Part shown: one piece after another, positions 48,601 through 57,599 of the stretch | Numbering within the stretch: the first letter of the stretch is position 1 | How the letters are laid out: every line of letters starts with the position of its first letter | Source: Mauremys mutica | Taxonomy: Eukaryota > Chordata > Testudines > Geoemydidae | Direction of reading: 5' to 3' | NCBI RefSeq assembly: GCF_020497125.1 | Contig: NC_059081.1 | Location: 13,381,105-13,445,104, forward strand | Length of the DNA: 64,000 nucleotides | Notes under the pieces: model-generated | What the model was told of the DNA's origin: nothing | Databases searched by the model: none | The model's input: only the letters and a program-made list of their open reading frames with translations | Program-made: the position numbers and the translations under genes

Positions 48601-51600
48601 TCACATTTTAATAGTTCTCACCCACAGGAAGGTTTTTCTTTGCTATTCAGCCTAAATTTCCTTTTTTAAATGCATTTTTGGGGCCTTAATCTAGAGTAAT
48701 TGCATTAGCTGCAGTACAGTATTTCATATTTATACAAGCGTGACAGAGTACAAATTTAAGCCCCAGGCATGTATAATTTATGTACGCTGGAGGCTTGATT
48801 TTGTTGATTACTCAACCAAATAAACTTCATTTATCATAAATAATGTATCAGTAAAGTGCCTTCGGAACCCAAAATGCTTTGCAAACTATAGTCCATCCTA
48901 AGCCTCGAGGCACAGATTTCCAATTGGCTGCTGGGGGATTCAGCACATAGTAGATTTGTGGGTACAAGTCCAGAATCTAGACAGCACCACTGATGTGCAA
49001 CCAGCTCTGGGTAGGGGGCAGCAGCTTGGCACACATCACAGTTCAGAATGTGCGGGGAGGGGAAATGTTGGCCAGAGCTATTACAGATATTACCCTCAAC
49101 TTTTAAGGCTGTGTCCTGATATCTTCCCTGTAAGAGCAGACGTGACTTTGTTTTTTCAGATTTTCTCGAAAGGAACCCCTTGGGATGGGTAAATTGCATG
49201 GAATTAACACTGATGTCCCTTGAAGGACAAAGGGCTGAGTTGATTCTGCTAGGCTTTGAATCTGTAGGCCCTGGTAGCCTAGGTCTTTGAAGCCTGATGA
49301 GATCAATAAGCCATCCGCTTTCTAGAAACATAACTTCATGAGATTTCTCTCTTTTGGGTACAGAAGACTCCGTTGTACGAGGAACTACATCCACATGCAT
49401 CTGTTTACATCCTTCATTTTCCGAGCCTTGTCAAACTTAATCAAAGACGCCGTTTTGTTTTCTTCTGAGGACGTTAACTACTGCGGGGCACACACGGTAA
49501 ACTCCCAGACTTCCAGAATCTTCAGTTCCCCACCCTTCCACTGGAATTTCATCAAGGCAGTTTGTAAGGAAATGCTTATGCAGGGAAGAGAGCCTACTTC
49601 CTTGGTCTTTCCTTAACATAGAGAGTTACTGGAGAAGAAAGCGTTGTCTTATCATATAAAAGCACCTCTCTCTCTCCCTCTTGTCACTTTATTGTGCATG
49701 TTAATTGTGTCAAGCTGAAAATATCACCATCTTTTACAACTTTGGGCTAGACATTGGTTTTATTCTCTCCTCCCAAGGAAGAATCCAAATGGGTGGGGGA
49801 AGTGCTCTGAGAACTCTGTGGGAAATCCTGGCTTCATTGAAGTCAATGGGAGTTTTGCCATTGATTTAGATGAAGCCAGGATTTCACGCTCTGAGCTGAA
49901 TCTTGCAGTGTCACAGGCTTTCTGTCCTCTCTGTGTGTGATTGGGTGGGAGATGGCCACACGGAAGAGGAAAAGGGAGCACTCATTCGACCATGCAGAGC
50001 CTGCCCTTAGCTCACCTGCATAGGCAAGAAACCTTTATCCATGGCTGTCTTAGGAGGCACAAAGTCATAAGCTTCCTCCTCTGCAGCGATGCATTATTCC
50101 CTCCCCCTTCCAAGGGGGTAGAGGCCATGGAAAGAGAGTCAGTGCTACATCTGCTCCCCAGTTCAGCCTCCAGTCCCCACACCAAACCCATGGAGCTCTA
50201 ACCACCTGTCAGCTATGAGGATGGGCTTCAACCTAGTAGGGTGGGGAAAAGGTTTTTGTTCTCGTGCATATTCATGATCCATTCAATCATTGGCCTCTCT
50301 ACTGAGGTTGCCAAATTAAGGGACCAGTGAGTGCCAGCATTTGGCAACTCTCTTAGGTACTTATAGAACCCCCGTTACCATGCAGCCTGAGAATCTCACA
50401 GTCTTTAATGTACTTAGCCTCACAACACTGCTGAGAGGTTGTTATCCCTGTTTGACAGATGGGGGACAGAGAGAGACTAAGTGACTTTCCCAGCACAGGA
50501 AGTCTATGACAGAGTAAGGAAGTGAACCCACCTTTCTCAAGTGCCCTACCCACGGGACCGACCCCTCTTCCTTTCCTGTCAATACCTGGAGTGAGCCCAC
50601 CAATCTGTTTCAGTGTTGGATACCAAAAATGATTGTGCATCCATGTTTACCTTCTGACTGTCTGCAGATGGAGATGCAACACAAGCTAATGATACTCTCT
50701 CTGTTTCCTCAGATTGGGTGTAAACTCGTCATGGTCTTCTTTCAGTATTGCATCATGGCTAACTACAGTTGGCTTCTTGTGGAGGGACTGTATCTCCACA
50801 CCCTTCTGGTTGTTTCTTTCTTCTCGGAAAGGAAGTTCTTCTGGTGGTTCATCGCCCTGGGATGGGGTACTGTTTGGTTATCTTTTCAGTCAAAATAATG
50901 GTTGGGTGATTGTTGATTTATCCATGAGAGGTTTATAGAACAATAACTGGATTTTCCATTGCAGGCACCCCAACCATATTTGTTATAGCATGGTCCGTCA
51001 CCAAGCACCTATGTGAAGATATAGGGTAAGCCATTTTAATTAAATACAAGTTTTACTCAATAGGGGAACATGCAACATAAATGTCTAAGAGGCAGCTGCA
51101 TCGATTATTTGCCCATTGAAAGCCTTGTCAGCTGTTATTACTGTTTAACCCTAGTGAATCAAACTCCACTTTGCTGAGGTTCAGTTAGCGCCTGAAGGCT
51201 GTGAAGATACCTAAACCCTGATTGAGAATTGTGACGTTAGGGGGTTCACCCAGACTGGTAAGGGGTTCTGTCACCACTTGCCCTGTAGCCCTGACACCAG
51301 CAGCCTGCTCACAGCACAGGGACCTCATCTTGGCTTCCACCAACCTGACTACTCCATGCAGGGTGACGCCAACAGCCCACAACCACCCCCCTTACAGCAT
51401 CCAGTCCCTCTCACTGGACCCTTACAGAAGTTAAGTTCGCTGCTTCCAAGGAGGCAGAGCACACACCAGTGTAGGTGTTAGAACTAGGGGCGATGGGGGT
51501 GCTACTGTACCCGCTGGCTTGAAGTGGTTTCCATTATACAGTAAAAGCTATTTTATGCACTTCACCAATCAGAAAGCTCTATAAACTGGCATTTCTGATC

Positions 51601-54600
51601 TTCATTTTATAGGTTATAAATTCCAGTTTATAGTCCAGTTGGTGCGGGGCCAGCAGGGAGTTGGGGTGTAGGAGGGGATGCAGGGCGTGGGCTCTGGGAG
51701 GGAGTTTGGATGCAGGAGGGGACTTGGGGAAGCAGGTTGGGGTGCGGGAGAGGATGCGGTGTGCCAGATCCGGGGGCCGCTCACTTCGGGTGACTCCCTG
51801 CAATCGGCAACCTGTCCTGGCTGCTCCTAGACGAAGGCACAGCAGGCGGCAATGCATGCTGCCCCCACCTTGCCCCGAGGGCTAGTTCTGCAGCTCCCAT
51901 TGGCTGGGAACTGCGGCCAATGGGAGCTGCGGGGGCAGTGCTTGTGAGAAGAGGCAGCACACAGAGCCGCCTGCTCTGCCTAGGAGCAGCCAGGACAGGT
52001 CACCACTTGTGGGGAGCCACCTGAGGTGAGCAGCCTCCAGATCTAGCACCCCGCACCTCCTCCTGCATCCCATCCCTCAGCTCTGCACTGCCTCCCACAG
52101 CCAAACTCCCTCTCTTTTAGTTAACTGGCATTTTTCACTTATTGGCAATCCCTATTCCCCCAACATGCTGGATAAAACAGCTTTTACTGTATACAGGGCT
52201 TACAGTTTGGTTCAATGGCTCTCAGCAGTCCCACTATCCCAATGGTTCCAACGCTCCTGCACACCAGCCTGGTCGTTTAGCTGAGGACTTCACCCTTTCT
52301 TTTAATACACAGCACTGAGATGGATTTGTACTAAAACAAGAATAAGCATATTGACAAAGAACAGAAATTTAAGTGACAATAAGTAGGACTAGAAGACACA
52401 GGTATGGTAACAAGTGCAAGAAAACCAAACACACTTTCTAGTGACTAAAACCTCAGCAAGTTACAATCTTTGCCTAAGTAGGTTTTCTCACCTATAGTCA
52501 GTTGCAGCTGCTCTTGGTTTTCAGGCCAAGAAGATCCACATTTGATGAGCTCTAAGAGTGCTGCTTCCTCTTTGTCCCCTAGGTGATGGATGCCAAAAAG
52601 GCTCTTCTTCGGCTTATATTTCCCAGAGCCTGTTTTCTGTTTCAAGATCCAGGAAGAGTTACTGGGGTTCCAGTTCCATCTCCCATTGTGGTCAATAAGC
52701 GGTATCCCCCCCCCCCACACACACACACCCACACCTGGCCTGGTTGTTTAGTTTGCTGGCTTTGTTTCCCTTCTATGCAGATGTACTTTTCATTGTCCTT
52801 TGAGGTATTACATTGGAGACACACGAAAATGGTGAAATAACATTCCTTTGTCTTGGACAGGCTGGGCTTATGCACTGTTTGCAAAATACCTTTTAAGAAC
52901 ATATTTCCAGCACACCTCCATACTTCTTAATACAACCCCCTGTACATACATCGTGCAACGATATTAATGACCGGCGTGTTACTGGTTTGCCTATGATACC
53001 TTCCATGATACCTTTTAGAAACAGATTATGACAAAGCGTGTTGTGGCAATGAGTATGTCTGGCCTGATGGGGGTTATTGTATGATGTGCCCTCTGCCAGA
53101 TGGCACTGAGGGACTCAGCATGCACCAAATGATTTTAAACTCTTTTTAAATAGGGTTCAGCTACAAAGGCAGCCAGCTTTTTCAAACCTAGTGGATGCCT
53201 CCTTTAAAGCCACCTGGCCTTCTCTTTTTGCACTCCAGTAAGAGACTTGGAGCACAGCCATTTCAAAGCCCGACTTTGTAGCTGACTTGTAAGAACAATG
53301 AAACCTCGGTTCTCTGATGGCTTCTGGTGTTTTCCCCAAGGCTTTTGGATAAATAGGATTGTACTTCATTTTAAGGGCAATATGTCATTTCGCTAGTCCA
53401 GATGCAATCTAGCCTCATTGAAGTTTTGCCACTGATGTCCGTGGGCACAGGAGTAGGCCTTGAATGGAAATTATTTAATATTGTGAAAAATGCAATAGAG
53501 CCCTATTTGAAGAGCTAAGAAATTAAGATCCTGTGTGAAAGCAGTTGGCATTTGGGGTTCTAGAAAGTACATCTTTTTTTTCTTATTATTATTACAGGTG
53601 TTGGGACATTAATACCAATGTTGCTATCTGGTGGATCATTAGAGGCCCTGTAGTCCTGTCTATTTTTGTAAGTCTGTTCTGTAACAAGTGCTTGCAAAGT
53701 GCATTTCCAAATGTTGTGAAATCAAAGATCACCCACTTGACGTGTTTTAAAACTGTTTGTCGAATGATTTTAAACATGTGGCTTAACTGGCGTGATACAG
53801 CCTCAGTGACTTTTGCTTAGTAGGAGTCAGCATCTGTAACTAATGCCTCAGGGCTAACTTTACAAAGAAAGCTCTGAGCTTCCTTCCAAGAAGCAAAAGC
53901 CTAAGGGGGATCAGATTTCCACATCCTGCTGATTTCACATGAACTTCAACTGGCTTGTGGAAGCTTGTTTTGCACTGTTCCATGGGAGGCTCTGGAGGAG
54001 AAACAAAAGGGCGGAAGCTTTCACCACAACAGTCATTTTGCCTGCGCTCTGACACTGCCTTGCTCAGCAAAGCCCAAACCAACTTGCTTTAGCCCACACA
54101 GCCACCAGTTTTAGCTTTTCAATATGAATCCCGGGCCAAATTCTGCCCTCATTTACACCCAGGCAACTCTCTTGGCCCCACAAAGTTGAATGGAAGGCTG
54201 GACAACTGGGCAAGCCAATCAGAAAACTTAGCAGGACCACAGCATTTCTGTTCATTGACTGCAACAACCTACATTCATACTAGATAGGGTGAGATTTAAA
54301 TTCCAGCCGGGTCAGGAAATTCAGCAATAAAGTGACAAATTTAACTGTGTATTGGGGCGGAGGGGAGTGTCTCTCCTAGAGCAGCACAACGCATAGCTAT
54401 GAAGATGGCTCACATACACTGCAATGCAATAATATTTTCATGGATAAAAATAAGGAATCACTCATTTAACAAATCTACATCACACGAAAGGGCATTCCTA
54501 TTTGCAGTGTCCACTGGGGAAAACACAAAAAGGGTTCCCCTTCATGTTTCCTCAAATTAACCTGAGACCCCTAATACAGGGCATTACATTTAATACTGTA

Positions 54601-57414
54601 GGTGTAGGAAAGGGTTAAAAGCTACAGTGCAGTGGCATGATGAGGAAGCCACTGCAGGTGAGTAAATTAATGGGTCACTAGCTGTGCAGTGGATAGAGCA
54701 CAGAGTATCCACGTTGGGAGATGTGATGTGAAACACAGATAAGCTGAATTTTATTTCTCCATGCTCCACTCTGGTTTACACTACTTCTTACCAAGAAAGG
54801 AGAACTGAATCTGTATCTGACTATATCATATTATTTCTACACTTTGTCTGCAGGCCAAATGAACAGAGAAAGATATTGCTTCCCTTTCCCACTGCCCAAA
54901 AGCAGATCAGCATTTTTAGTTGGTTTTCCTCCTTGCAGAGGAAAACAAAAGCACTCCTACAATGGTTATCATTCTGAAGCCTGCTTTGCCTGTAAAGTTA
55001 ATGTGGATCCAGTATCTAAGATCCCCTATATGCAGAATAACAATGATTGTCAAAGGATAACTTTAATGGCTTCCTCTGAACATCTTCACTTGTGTCTAAT
55101 CAAGCCGGGGCAATCAGCTGGCCCCCTAAAAGCCAAATTTTGAACAGGAGATATTTGAAAATTGTGGCAACTATTTATTTTACCAGAGTGCATCACCTCC
55201 CTTTTCTTTGGTGATTTGTCTTGAAGTTTGGATAATGAATTCTGTCCCCTATTTAGTTGTGTCTGGATGAAATTAACCCCTTGGCAGAGGGACAGCACAG
55301 GGCCTATGTGCTGCTTAAATCTTCAAAATAGGGATTAAGTAGGATTTAAGTGATGCATAGGTGGCACACAGGTGAATGTCACCCTCTAGGAGCACCTAGA
55401 GATTAATGTAGTTAGTTAAATCAGAAGGGTAAAGCCAGGCTGCAGGTCTGCAGTGTGCTGCTAATAAGAGATTTCAATAGTCTGACGTCTGTCATCCATG
55501 TCTGTTGTTTTTACAGGTTAATTTCATTCTTTTTGTAAATATTTTAAGAATCTTAATGAGAAAGCTCAAATCGCCAGAAGGAAGGGGAAATGATTTCAAC
55601 CAATACAAGTAGGTTATCTCTTTATTATTTAAAAAATATATATATGTAAACACCTCACCTTTAAATAGTTCCCTTTTCTCCCATTTTATGATATCATCTT
55701 CCTGTTTATTTCTACTCCTAGGAGACTTGCAAAATCGACACTCCTTCTCATCCCCCTTTTTGGAATTCACTATATCATCTTTGCTTTTTTCCCTGGGGAC
55801 GTGAACAGCGGCACGATGGAAATTCAGCTGTTTTTTGAATTAGCACTCGGATCATTCCAGGTGATATTTGACACCTATAACCTTTTAATCAAAGAAAGGA
55901 CATTTCCCTCCCTTTCAAATATCCCAGCTGCCGCAGTAGAAGCAAGATACTTGATCTGCTTTTGGATTTTTTAATCAATTCTAATCTGAAAAAACTGCCC
56001 CCAAAATACTAAATCTGGTTCTTGATATGGTACTGTTATTTTACAGGGCTTTATTGTGGCTGTGCTGTACTGTTTTCTCAATGGCGAGGTGAGTTTTCTG
56101 CATACACAGCTCCTATTAAGTTATACCTCCACAGGCTCAAGCTTACCACAGCAATGAGCATTAGTTCAAATTATTTCCTCGCATATGAATCCTCTTCTAC
56201 GTCATCTGTCAGCCTGCTGCCCATTTGCCTAGCTTCACCTCTGAAGTTCCCCACAGTCCTCTTTAGACTTGAGTAACCTACGTAAGTACGTACCATCTGC
56301 AAACCTTGCCACCTCTTCGTCCCCCAACCCTTTCCCCTGATTATTAAACACCAGGCCTGGGAGGGAACATTCTGTTAATCACTGGCCAAACTGAAAACTG
56401 ATCATGTATTCCTACACTTTGGTGTCTGTATCTAAACTAGGTTCTAATATTTTACCTTTCACCCCATGACTGCTTAGTTCCCTTAATTGCCTCTTGTGAG
56501 GGAATTTATCAAAAGTTTTATTAGAGTCCAAAAAAATTATGCCATCTTAGATCTTTGAGGCAAGGACTCTTTGTTCTGTGTTTGTACAGCACCTAGCACA
56601 ATGTGGTCTTGGTCCATGACTATGGGTCCTAGGTGCTACCTCAATTACTGCAGAGTCAGAAACAGTTTTCCCATCCCAAGAGAATTTGAGATTTCAAAAA
56701 CTTTCCCTCATCCCAAATCTAGCCAAAAAGTCAAAATCTCAAATGGTCACTAACTGAAAATCTGAAAAACAATTTTGGATCAGGTCAATCAAAATGGTTC
56801 CCTTAAATATCAACCTTGAAAAAAATAAAGTATAAAATCAATTTACATTTCTAAATGAGAATAGCCATTTCAAACACAAAAAGGGAACTTTTCATTCTGA
56901 AAATGTCAAAACAGGGTGTTTTCATAATTTAGAAACTTTAAAAAAATAAAAAATAGGAAATCTGTCAAAGACCCTTACCCTTTTCTGAAGAAAAAACCTT
57001 TGTTCAGAAAATTCCCAACCAGCTCGAACCGTAATACAATAAAATAATAGTATCCAGTACCTCCCTCCATTCTTAAACTCGGGGTTAAATAAAGAGTATC
57101 TTGTGTGGAACAAACATAAGCTTTGGATAAGGGGAACTGTCTGTCCTTTTCCCATTGTGCTGATTCCCTGCAAAAATGCAAGGTTCTACACATACTTGCT
57201 GACCAAAATATTCTGTGACTTCACTGCTTAGGTTCAATTGGAAATTCACAGAAAATGGAGGCAATGGCATTTAAGCCAACACGTCCACTTGAATCAGCAC
57301 CTTAACTCTTCATCCAGTAACGGAGGAAGTGGTTTCACCCAGGTGATACAGATGATGAAGCCCAGCCCTCAAGAGCAAAAGAGGCAGACTATCCAGAAGT
57401 CAAGTGTAATTTAG
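30563..57414 (+). CDS. SCTR: Secretin receptor, complete coding sequence in 13 exons
   Basis: SCTR is a class B1 G-protein-coupled receptor that binds secretin and signals mainly through Gs and cAMP at the plasma membrane (family knowledge). Thirteen exons join in frame into 452 codons plus TAG: 30563-30607, 35364-35490, 40586-40696, 47755-47858, 48231-48328, 49364-49496, 50713-50866, 50965-51025, 53598-53667, 55517-55608, 55722-55860, 56047-56088, 57232-57414. Seen: a hydrophobic start (1-15), a cysteine-rich hormone-binding ectodomain (~20-130) with CAGMWDN, SCWPSS and [12 protein letters not shown] and N-glycosylation sequons NRT, NMS, NCT, NNT; then seven hydrophobic helices. The TM3 cysteine (GCKLVM) and ECL2 cysteine (GCWDIN) of the conserved disulfide, TM6 [14 protein letters not shown] and TM7 [20 protein letters not shown] are present. 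[16 protein letters not shown] and the tail [13 protein letters not shown] favour SCTR over VIPR, GHRHR or ADCYAP1R1. Human SCTR is 440 residues. Confidence 0.95.
30678..30895 (+). mobile_element. MIR-like SINE in SCTR intron 1
   Basis: GGGCAGCATAGTCTAATCGA head, GTGTGACCCTGGCAAGACAT and GTGCCTCAGTTTCCTCATCT core; only 70 bp after the exon 1 donor. Confidence 0.75.
31430..31808 (+). mobile_element. hAT non-autonomous element
   Basis: Begins CAGTGGTTCTCAATCAGGGA and ends AGTTGAGAGCCACCG. Same family as the element nested at 23742-24143, opposite orientation. Confidence 0.7.
31810..33755. other. SCTR intron 1, nothing recognised
   Basis: AT-rich non-coding DNA without repeats I can name. Confidence 0.5.
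33760..34280. mobile_element. Pogo/Tigger-like element with TA target site
   Basis: Inverted ends CAAGTAGAACCTCTCTAATC (left) and GACTAGAGAGGTTCAGTCTG (right), each flanked by TA. The GC-rich middle (from about 33815, GGCACCAACTCTGTGGGTGC) looks like a different repeat inserted inside. ORFs of 73-110 residues here are products of that insert. Confidence 0.65.
34402..34485. repeat. Short palindromic dispersed repeat, copy B
   Basis: GAGTGAAATCTTGGTTCCAT ... GGGGCCAGGATTTCACTC, arms complementary. Confidence 0.7.
35058..35235. repeat. Interspersed repeat with inverted GTGCCACCAGACTCCT arms
   Basis: GAGGAGTCTGCTGGCACCTT and its inverse AAGGTGCCACCAGACTCCTC flank ACCCACAAAAGCTTCTGCCC. It ends GGATACAGATGAACATGGCT. 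A second, shorter copy is at 38655-38772. Confidence 0.65.
35364..35490 (+). CDS. SCTR: SCTR coding exon 2
   Basis: Residues 16-57 plus one base: [20 protein letters not shown] ... SENDQFMSS. It carries the first two ectodomain cysteines and an NRT sequon. Acceptor aatgtgcag, donor TTCAG|gtaaat. Confidence 0.88.
35690..35755 (+). mobile_element. CR1-type reverse transcriptase fragment
   Basis: Translates [22 protein letters not shown] is the reverse-transcriptase catalytic motif as found in CR1. It lies 200 bp after SCTR exon 2 and is flanked by unrelated sequence. Confidence 0.7.
36455..36605. mobile_element. L3/MIR-like fossil fragment
   Basis: GAGGATCTCAAAGCACCATA and CTGTCAGGTCGGTAAGTGCT ... 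TAAGGAAACAG match a known old amniote repeat pattern. Confidence 0.5.
37850..38147. mobile_element. Palindromic hAT-type MITE
   Basis: TGTGTCTACACTGGAGGTGG at left; CACCTCCAGTGTAGGCGTAC at right; TAGCTGCCCGAGTAAGTACC / GTACTCGGGATGGCTAACCC inside fold back. Confidence 0.75.
38655..38772. repeat. Second copy of the GTGCCAC-GACTCC repeat
   Basis: AAGGTGCCACTGGACTCCTT, GTGGATACAGACTAACACGG and CTACCCCTCTGATACTT match 35058-35235. Confidence 0.65.
38780..40585. other. SCTR intron 2, no feature apart from a microsatellite
   Basis: A short (GT)n(GA)n tract lies at 39522-39546. No other element recognised. Confidence 0.5.
40586..40696 (+). CDS. SCTR: SCTR coding exon 3
   Basis: Residues 58-94 plus one base: [20 protein letters not shown] then [14 protein letters not shown]. 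It contains the class B CxGxWDxxxCW core of the hormone-binding domain. Acceptor ttacaacatag, donor AAAG|gtaaaa. Confidence 0.95.
40697..42295. other. SCTR intron 3, unassigned
   Basis: AT-rich; a lysine-rich 105-residue frame at 40880-41197 reflects A-rich composition and is not a gene. Confidence 0.5.
42300..42598 (+). mobile_element. CR1 LINE 3' end with microsatellite tail
   Basis: Translates [20 protein letters not shown] then [17 protein letters not shown], the end of CR1 ORF2, followed by the 3' UTR (GGACTAGATGACCTCCTGAG) and the diagnostic ATTCTATGATTC tail. 5' truncated; the reading frame is intact over this short part. Confidence 0.9.
43506..44181. mobile_element. hAT element with intact CTCTAGAG target duplication
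   Basis: Ends CAATGGTTCTCAAACTTTTT and CACAGTTTGAGAACCTCTG are inverted; CTCTAGAG is duplicated at 43498-43505 and 44182-44189. Inside are an (ATCT)n tract (43641-43668), two CAGACCAC units near each end, and a 16-bp hairpin at 44029-44074. No transposase frame. Confidence 0.85.
45195..45385 (+). mobile_element. tRNA-derived SINE, Cry type of cryptodiran turtles
   Basis: tRNA-like head with A box (GATAGCTCAGTGGTTTGAGC) and B box (GATGAGTTCAATCC), then GGGGGCCACATAGGGATCTG and a tail CTTTCAAGGTCCCTTCCAGT. It matches, from memory, the pol III SINE family restricted to turtles. It is a SINE copy, not a tRNA gene. Confidence 0.8.
45415..45808. mobile_element. DNA-transposon-like element with a related element nested inside
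   Basis: Outer ends CAGGGCTGGCTCCAGGCACC and GGTAGAGCCAGCCGTG; inner ends CAGGGGTGGCTCCAGGCCCC (about 45479) and TAGCGCCGCCCCTG (to about 45678). An internal palindrome GGTGGACCCTCTGCAGGTGT / GCGGAGGGTCCACC folds back. Includes poly-T at about 45751-45773. Overlapping ORFs up to 167 residues are not genes. Confidence 0.6.
46725..46849. mobile_element. Small MITE with 13-bp perfect terminal inverted repeats
   Basis: TAGGGTGACCAGA at 46725-46737 and TCTGGTCACCCTA at 46837-46849. The interior is also self-complementary (AAATCGGGAC / GTCCCTATAAAATTGGGAC). A second copy is at 61236-61355. Confidence 0.85.
46859..47328 (-). mobile_element. Retroviral-type LTR next to a polypurine tract
   Basis: On the minus strand the 470-bp unit starts TGTGGAAGCAGGG and ends TTTTCTCCGACA. 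Immediately upstream is AAACGGGGGAG (47329-47339), a polypurine-tract-like sequence that in retroelements primes plus-strand synthesis. This suggests a 3' LTR with a remnant of the internal region. No coding frame is visible. Confidence 0.6.
47755..47858 (+). CDS. SCTR: SCTR coding exon 4
   Basis: Residues 95-129, including [15 protein letters not shown] and [14 protein letters not shown], the end of the ectodomain with two sequons. Acceptor cacaatacag, donor AGA|gtgagt; phase 1 in, phase 0 out. Confidence 0.95.
48015..48038. repeat. TCTG/TCCG microsatellite
   Basis: (GTCT)n followed by (GTCC)n, in the intron between SCTR exons 4 and 5. Confidence 0.85.
48231..48328 (+). CDS. SCTR: SCTR coding exon 5 (TM1)
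   Basis: Residues 130-161 plus two bases: [20 protein letters not shown] then VALGILASF. Forms the stalk and first transmembrane helix. Acceptor ctctttacag, donor TTTAG|gtgaga; phase 0 in, phase 2 out. Confidence 0.95.
49364..49496 (+). CDS. SCTR: SCTR coding exon 6 (TM2)
   Basis: Residues 162-206: [20 protein letters not shown], then [12 protein letters not shown] and ECL1 start [21 protein letters not shown] is a class B TM2 hallmark. Acceptor gggtacag, donor ACG|gtaaac; phase 2 in, phase 0 out. A 188-residue minus-strand ORF over this exon is an antisense shadow. Confidence 0.95.
49820..49890. repeat. Short palindromic dispersed repeat, copy C
   Basis: GGAAATCCTGGCTTCATTGA ... GATGAAGCCAGGATTTCACG; near-perfect foldback. 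Confidence 0.75.
50395..50560. mobile_element. L3/MIR-like fossil fragment
   Basis: GTTGTTATCCCTGTTTGACA, GATGGGGGACAGAGAGAGAC and AAGTGACTTTCCCAGCACAG follow the old amniote repeat pattern. Confidence 0.5.
50713..50866 (+). CDS. SCTR: SCTR coding exon 7 (TM3 and start of TM4)
   Basis: Residues 207-257 plus one base: [51 protein letters not shown]. It holds the disulfide cysteine at the top of TM3 and the conserved [14 protein letters not shown]. Acceptor tttcctcag, donor TGGG|gtactg; phase 0 in, phase 1 out. Confidence 0.97.
50965..51025 (+). CDS. SCTR: SCTR coding exon 8 (TM4)
   Basis: Residues 258-277 plus two bases: [20 protein letters not shown]. Acceptor ccattgcag, donor ATAGG|gtaagc; phase 1 in, phase 2 out. 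The upstream intron is only 98 bp. Confidence 0.95.
51539..52189. mobile_element. Pogo/Tc1-like element with TA target site
   Basis: Left CAGTAAAAGCTATTTTATGC, right GGATAAAACAGCTTTTACTG, each flanked by TA (51537-51538 and 52190-52191). The 651-bp interior is GC-rich with GGAGGGGATGCAGGGCG-like units and no transposase frame. It splits an unassigned repeat (about 51220-51480 and 52192-52440) in SCTR intron 8. Confidence 0.8.
52708..52733. repeat. (C)n(CA)n microsatellite
   Basis: Run of C followed by ACACACACACACCCACACC. Confidence 0.85.
53598..53667 (+). CDS. SCTR: SCTR coding exon 9 (ECL2 and TM5 start)
   Basis: Residues 278-301: [20 protein letters not shown] then LSIF. The cysteine pairs with TM3 in this family. 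Acceptor attattacag, donor TTT|gtaagt; phase 2 in, phase 0 out. Confidence 0.97.
53668..55516. other. SCTR intron 9, nothing recognised
   Basis: Non-coding DNA; ORFs of 60-99 residues (e.g. 54844-55143) show no domain. Confidence 0.5.
55517..55608 (+). CDS. SCTR: SCTR coding exon 10 (TM5 end and ICL3)
   Basis: Residues 302-331 plus two bases: [20 protein letters not shown] then [13 protein letters not shown]3 is the main Gs contact in class B receptors. Acceptor gtttttacag, donor ACAA|gtaggt; phase 0 in, phase 2 out. Confidence 0.97.
55722..55860 (+). CDS. SCTR: SCTR coding exon 11 (TM6, ECL3, TM7 start)
   Basis: Residues 332-378: [50 protein letters not shown]3 (PGDVNSGT) is about four residues longer than in human SCTR as I remember it. 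Acceptor tctactcctag, donor CAG|gtgata; the upstream intron is 113 bp. Confidence 0.97.
56047..56088 (+). CDS. SCTR: SCTR coding exon 12 (TM7)
   Basis: A 42-bp exon encoding residues 379-392, [14 protein letters not shown]. This short exon is typical of class B1 receptor genes. Acceptor attttacag, donor GAG|gtgagt; phase 0 on both sides. Confidence 0.97.
56270..56560 (-). mobile_element. Decayed CR1-like reverse transcriptase fragment
   Basis: Minus-strand reading shows [20 protein letters not shown] (compare FSKAFDTVPH of CR1) and, further on, [12 protein letters not shown], a decayed FADD region. The segment between the motifs is internally deleted. It lies in the last SCTR intron. Confidence 0.65.
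56548..56665 (+). mobile_element. L3-like LINE tail
   Basis: GAGGCAAGGACTCTTTGTTC, GTTTGTACAGCACCTAGCAC and TTGGTCCATGACTATGGGTC form the conserved tail. Confidence 0.65.
57232..57414 (+). CDS. SCTR: SCTR coding exon 13 (C-terminal tail, stop)
   Basis: Residues 393-452 then [23 protein letters not shown], a Ser/Gly/Asn-rich middle ([10 protein letters not shown]), and the end IQKSSVI. The helix-8 start [14 protein letters not shown] agrees with human SCTR; the distal tail diverges as expected. Acceptor cactgcttag. Confidence 0.95.
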   Translation, partial: VQLEIHRKWRQWHLSQHVHLNQHLNSSSSNGGSGFTQVIQMMKPSPQEQKRQTIQKSSVI

Positions 57415-57599
57415 CAAAGTGCAGTCCAGGGCTACTTCTGTCCTAAAATATACATGGGCAACTCCCATGGGCTGCACCAGGAACTTCCTGAATGTATCCG
57501 AAAGCAGAACTTGGCTCTCAGTCAACTGTTCTTGCAGCAGATCTGTTTGTCTATATCCTGTATAGCGGTATTACTACTATGGTTATTTTGCAAAGATTC

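Noticed and set aside
48834..49400. 188-residue minus-strand ORF
   Set aside because: Its right end lies antisense over SCTR exon 6 and the rest is intron; no homology or splice logic on the minus strand.
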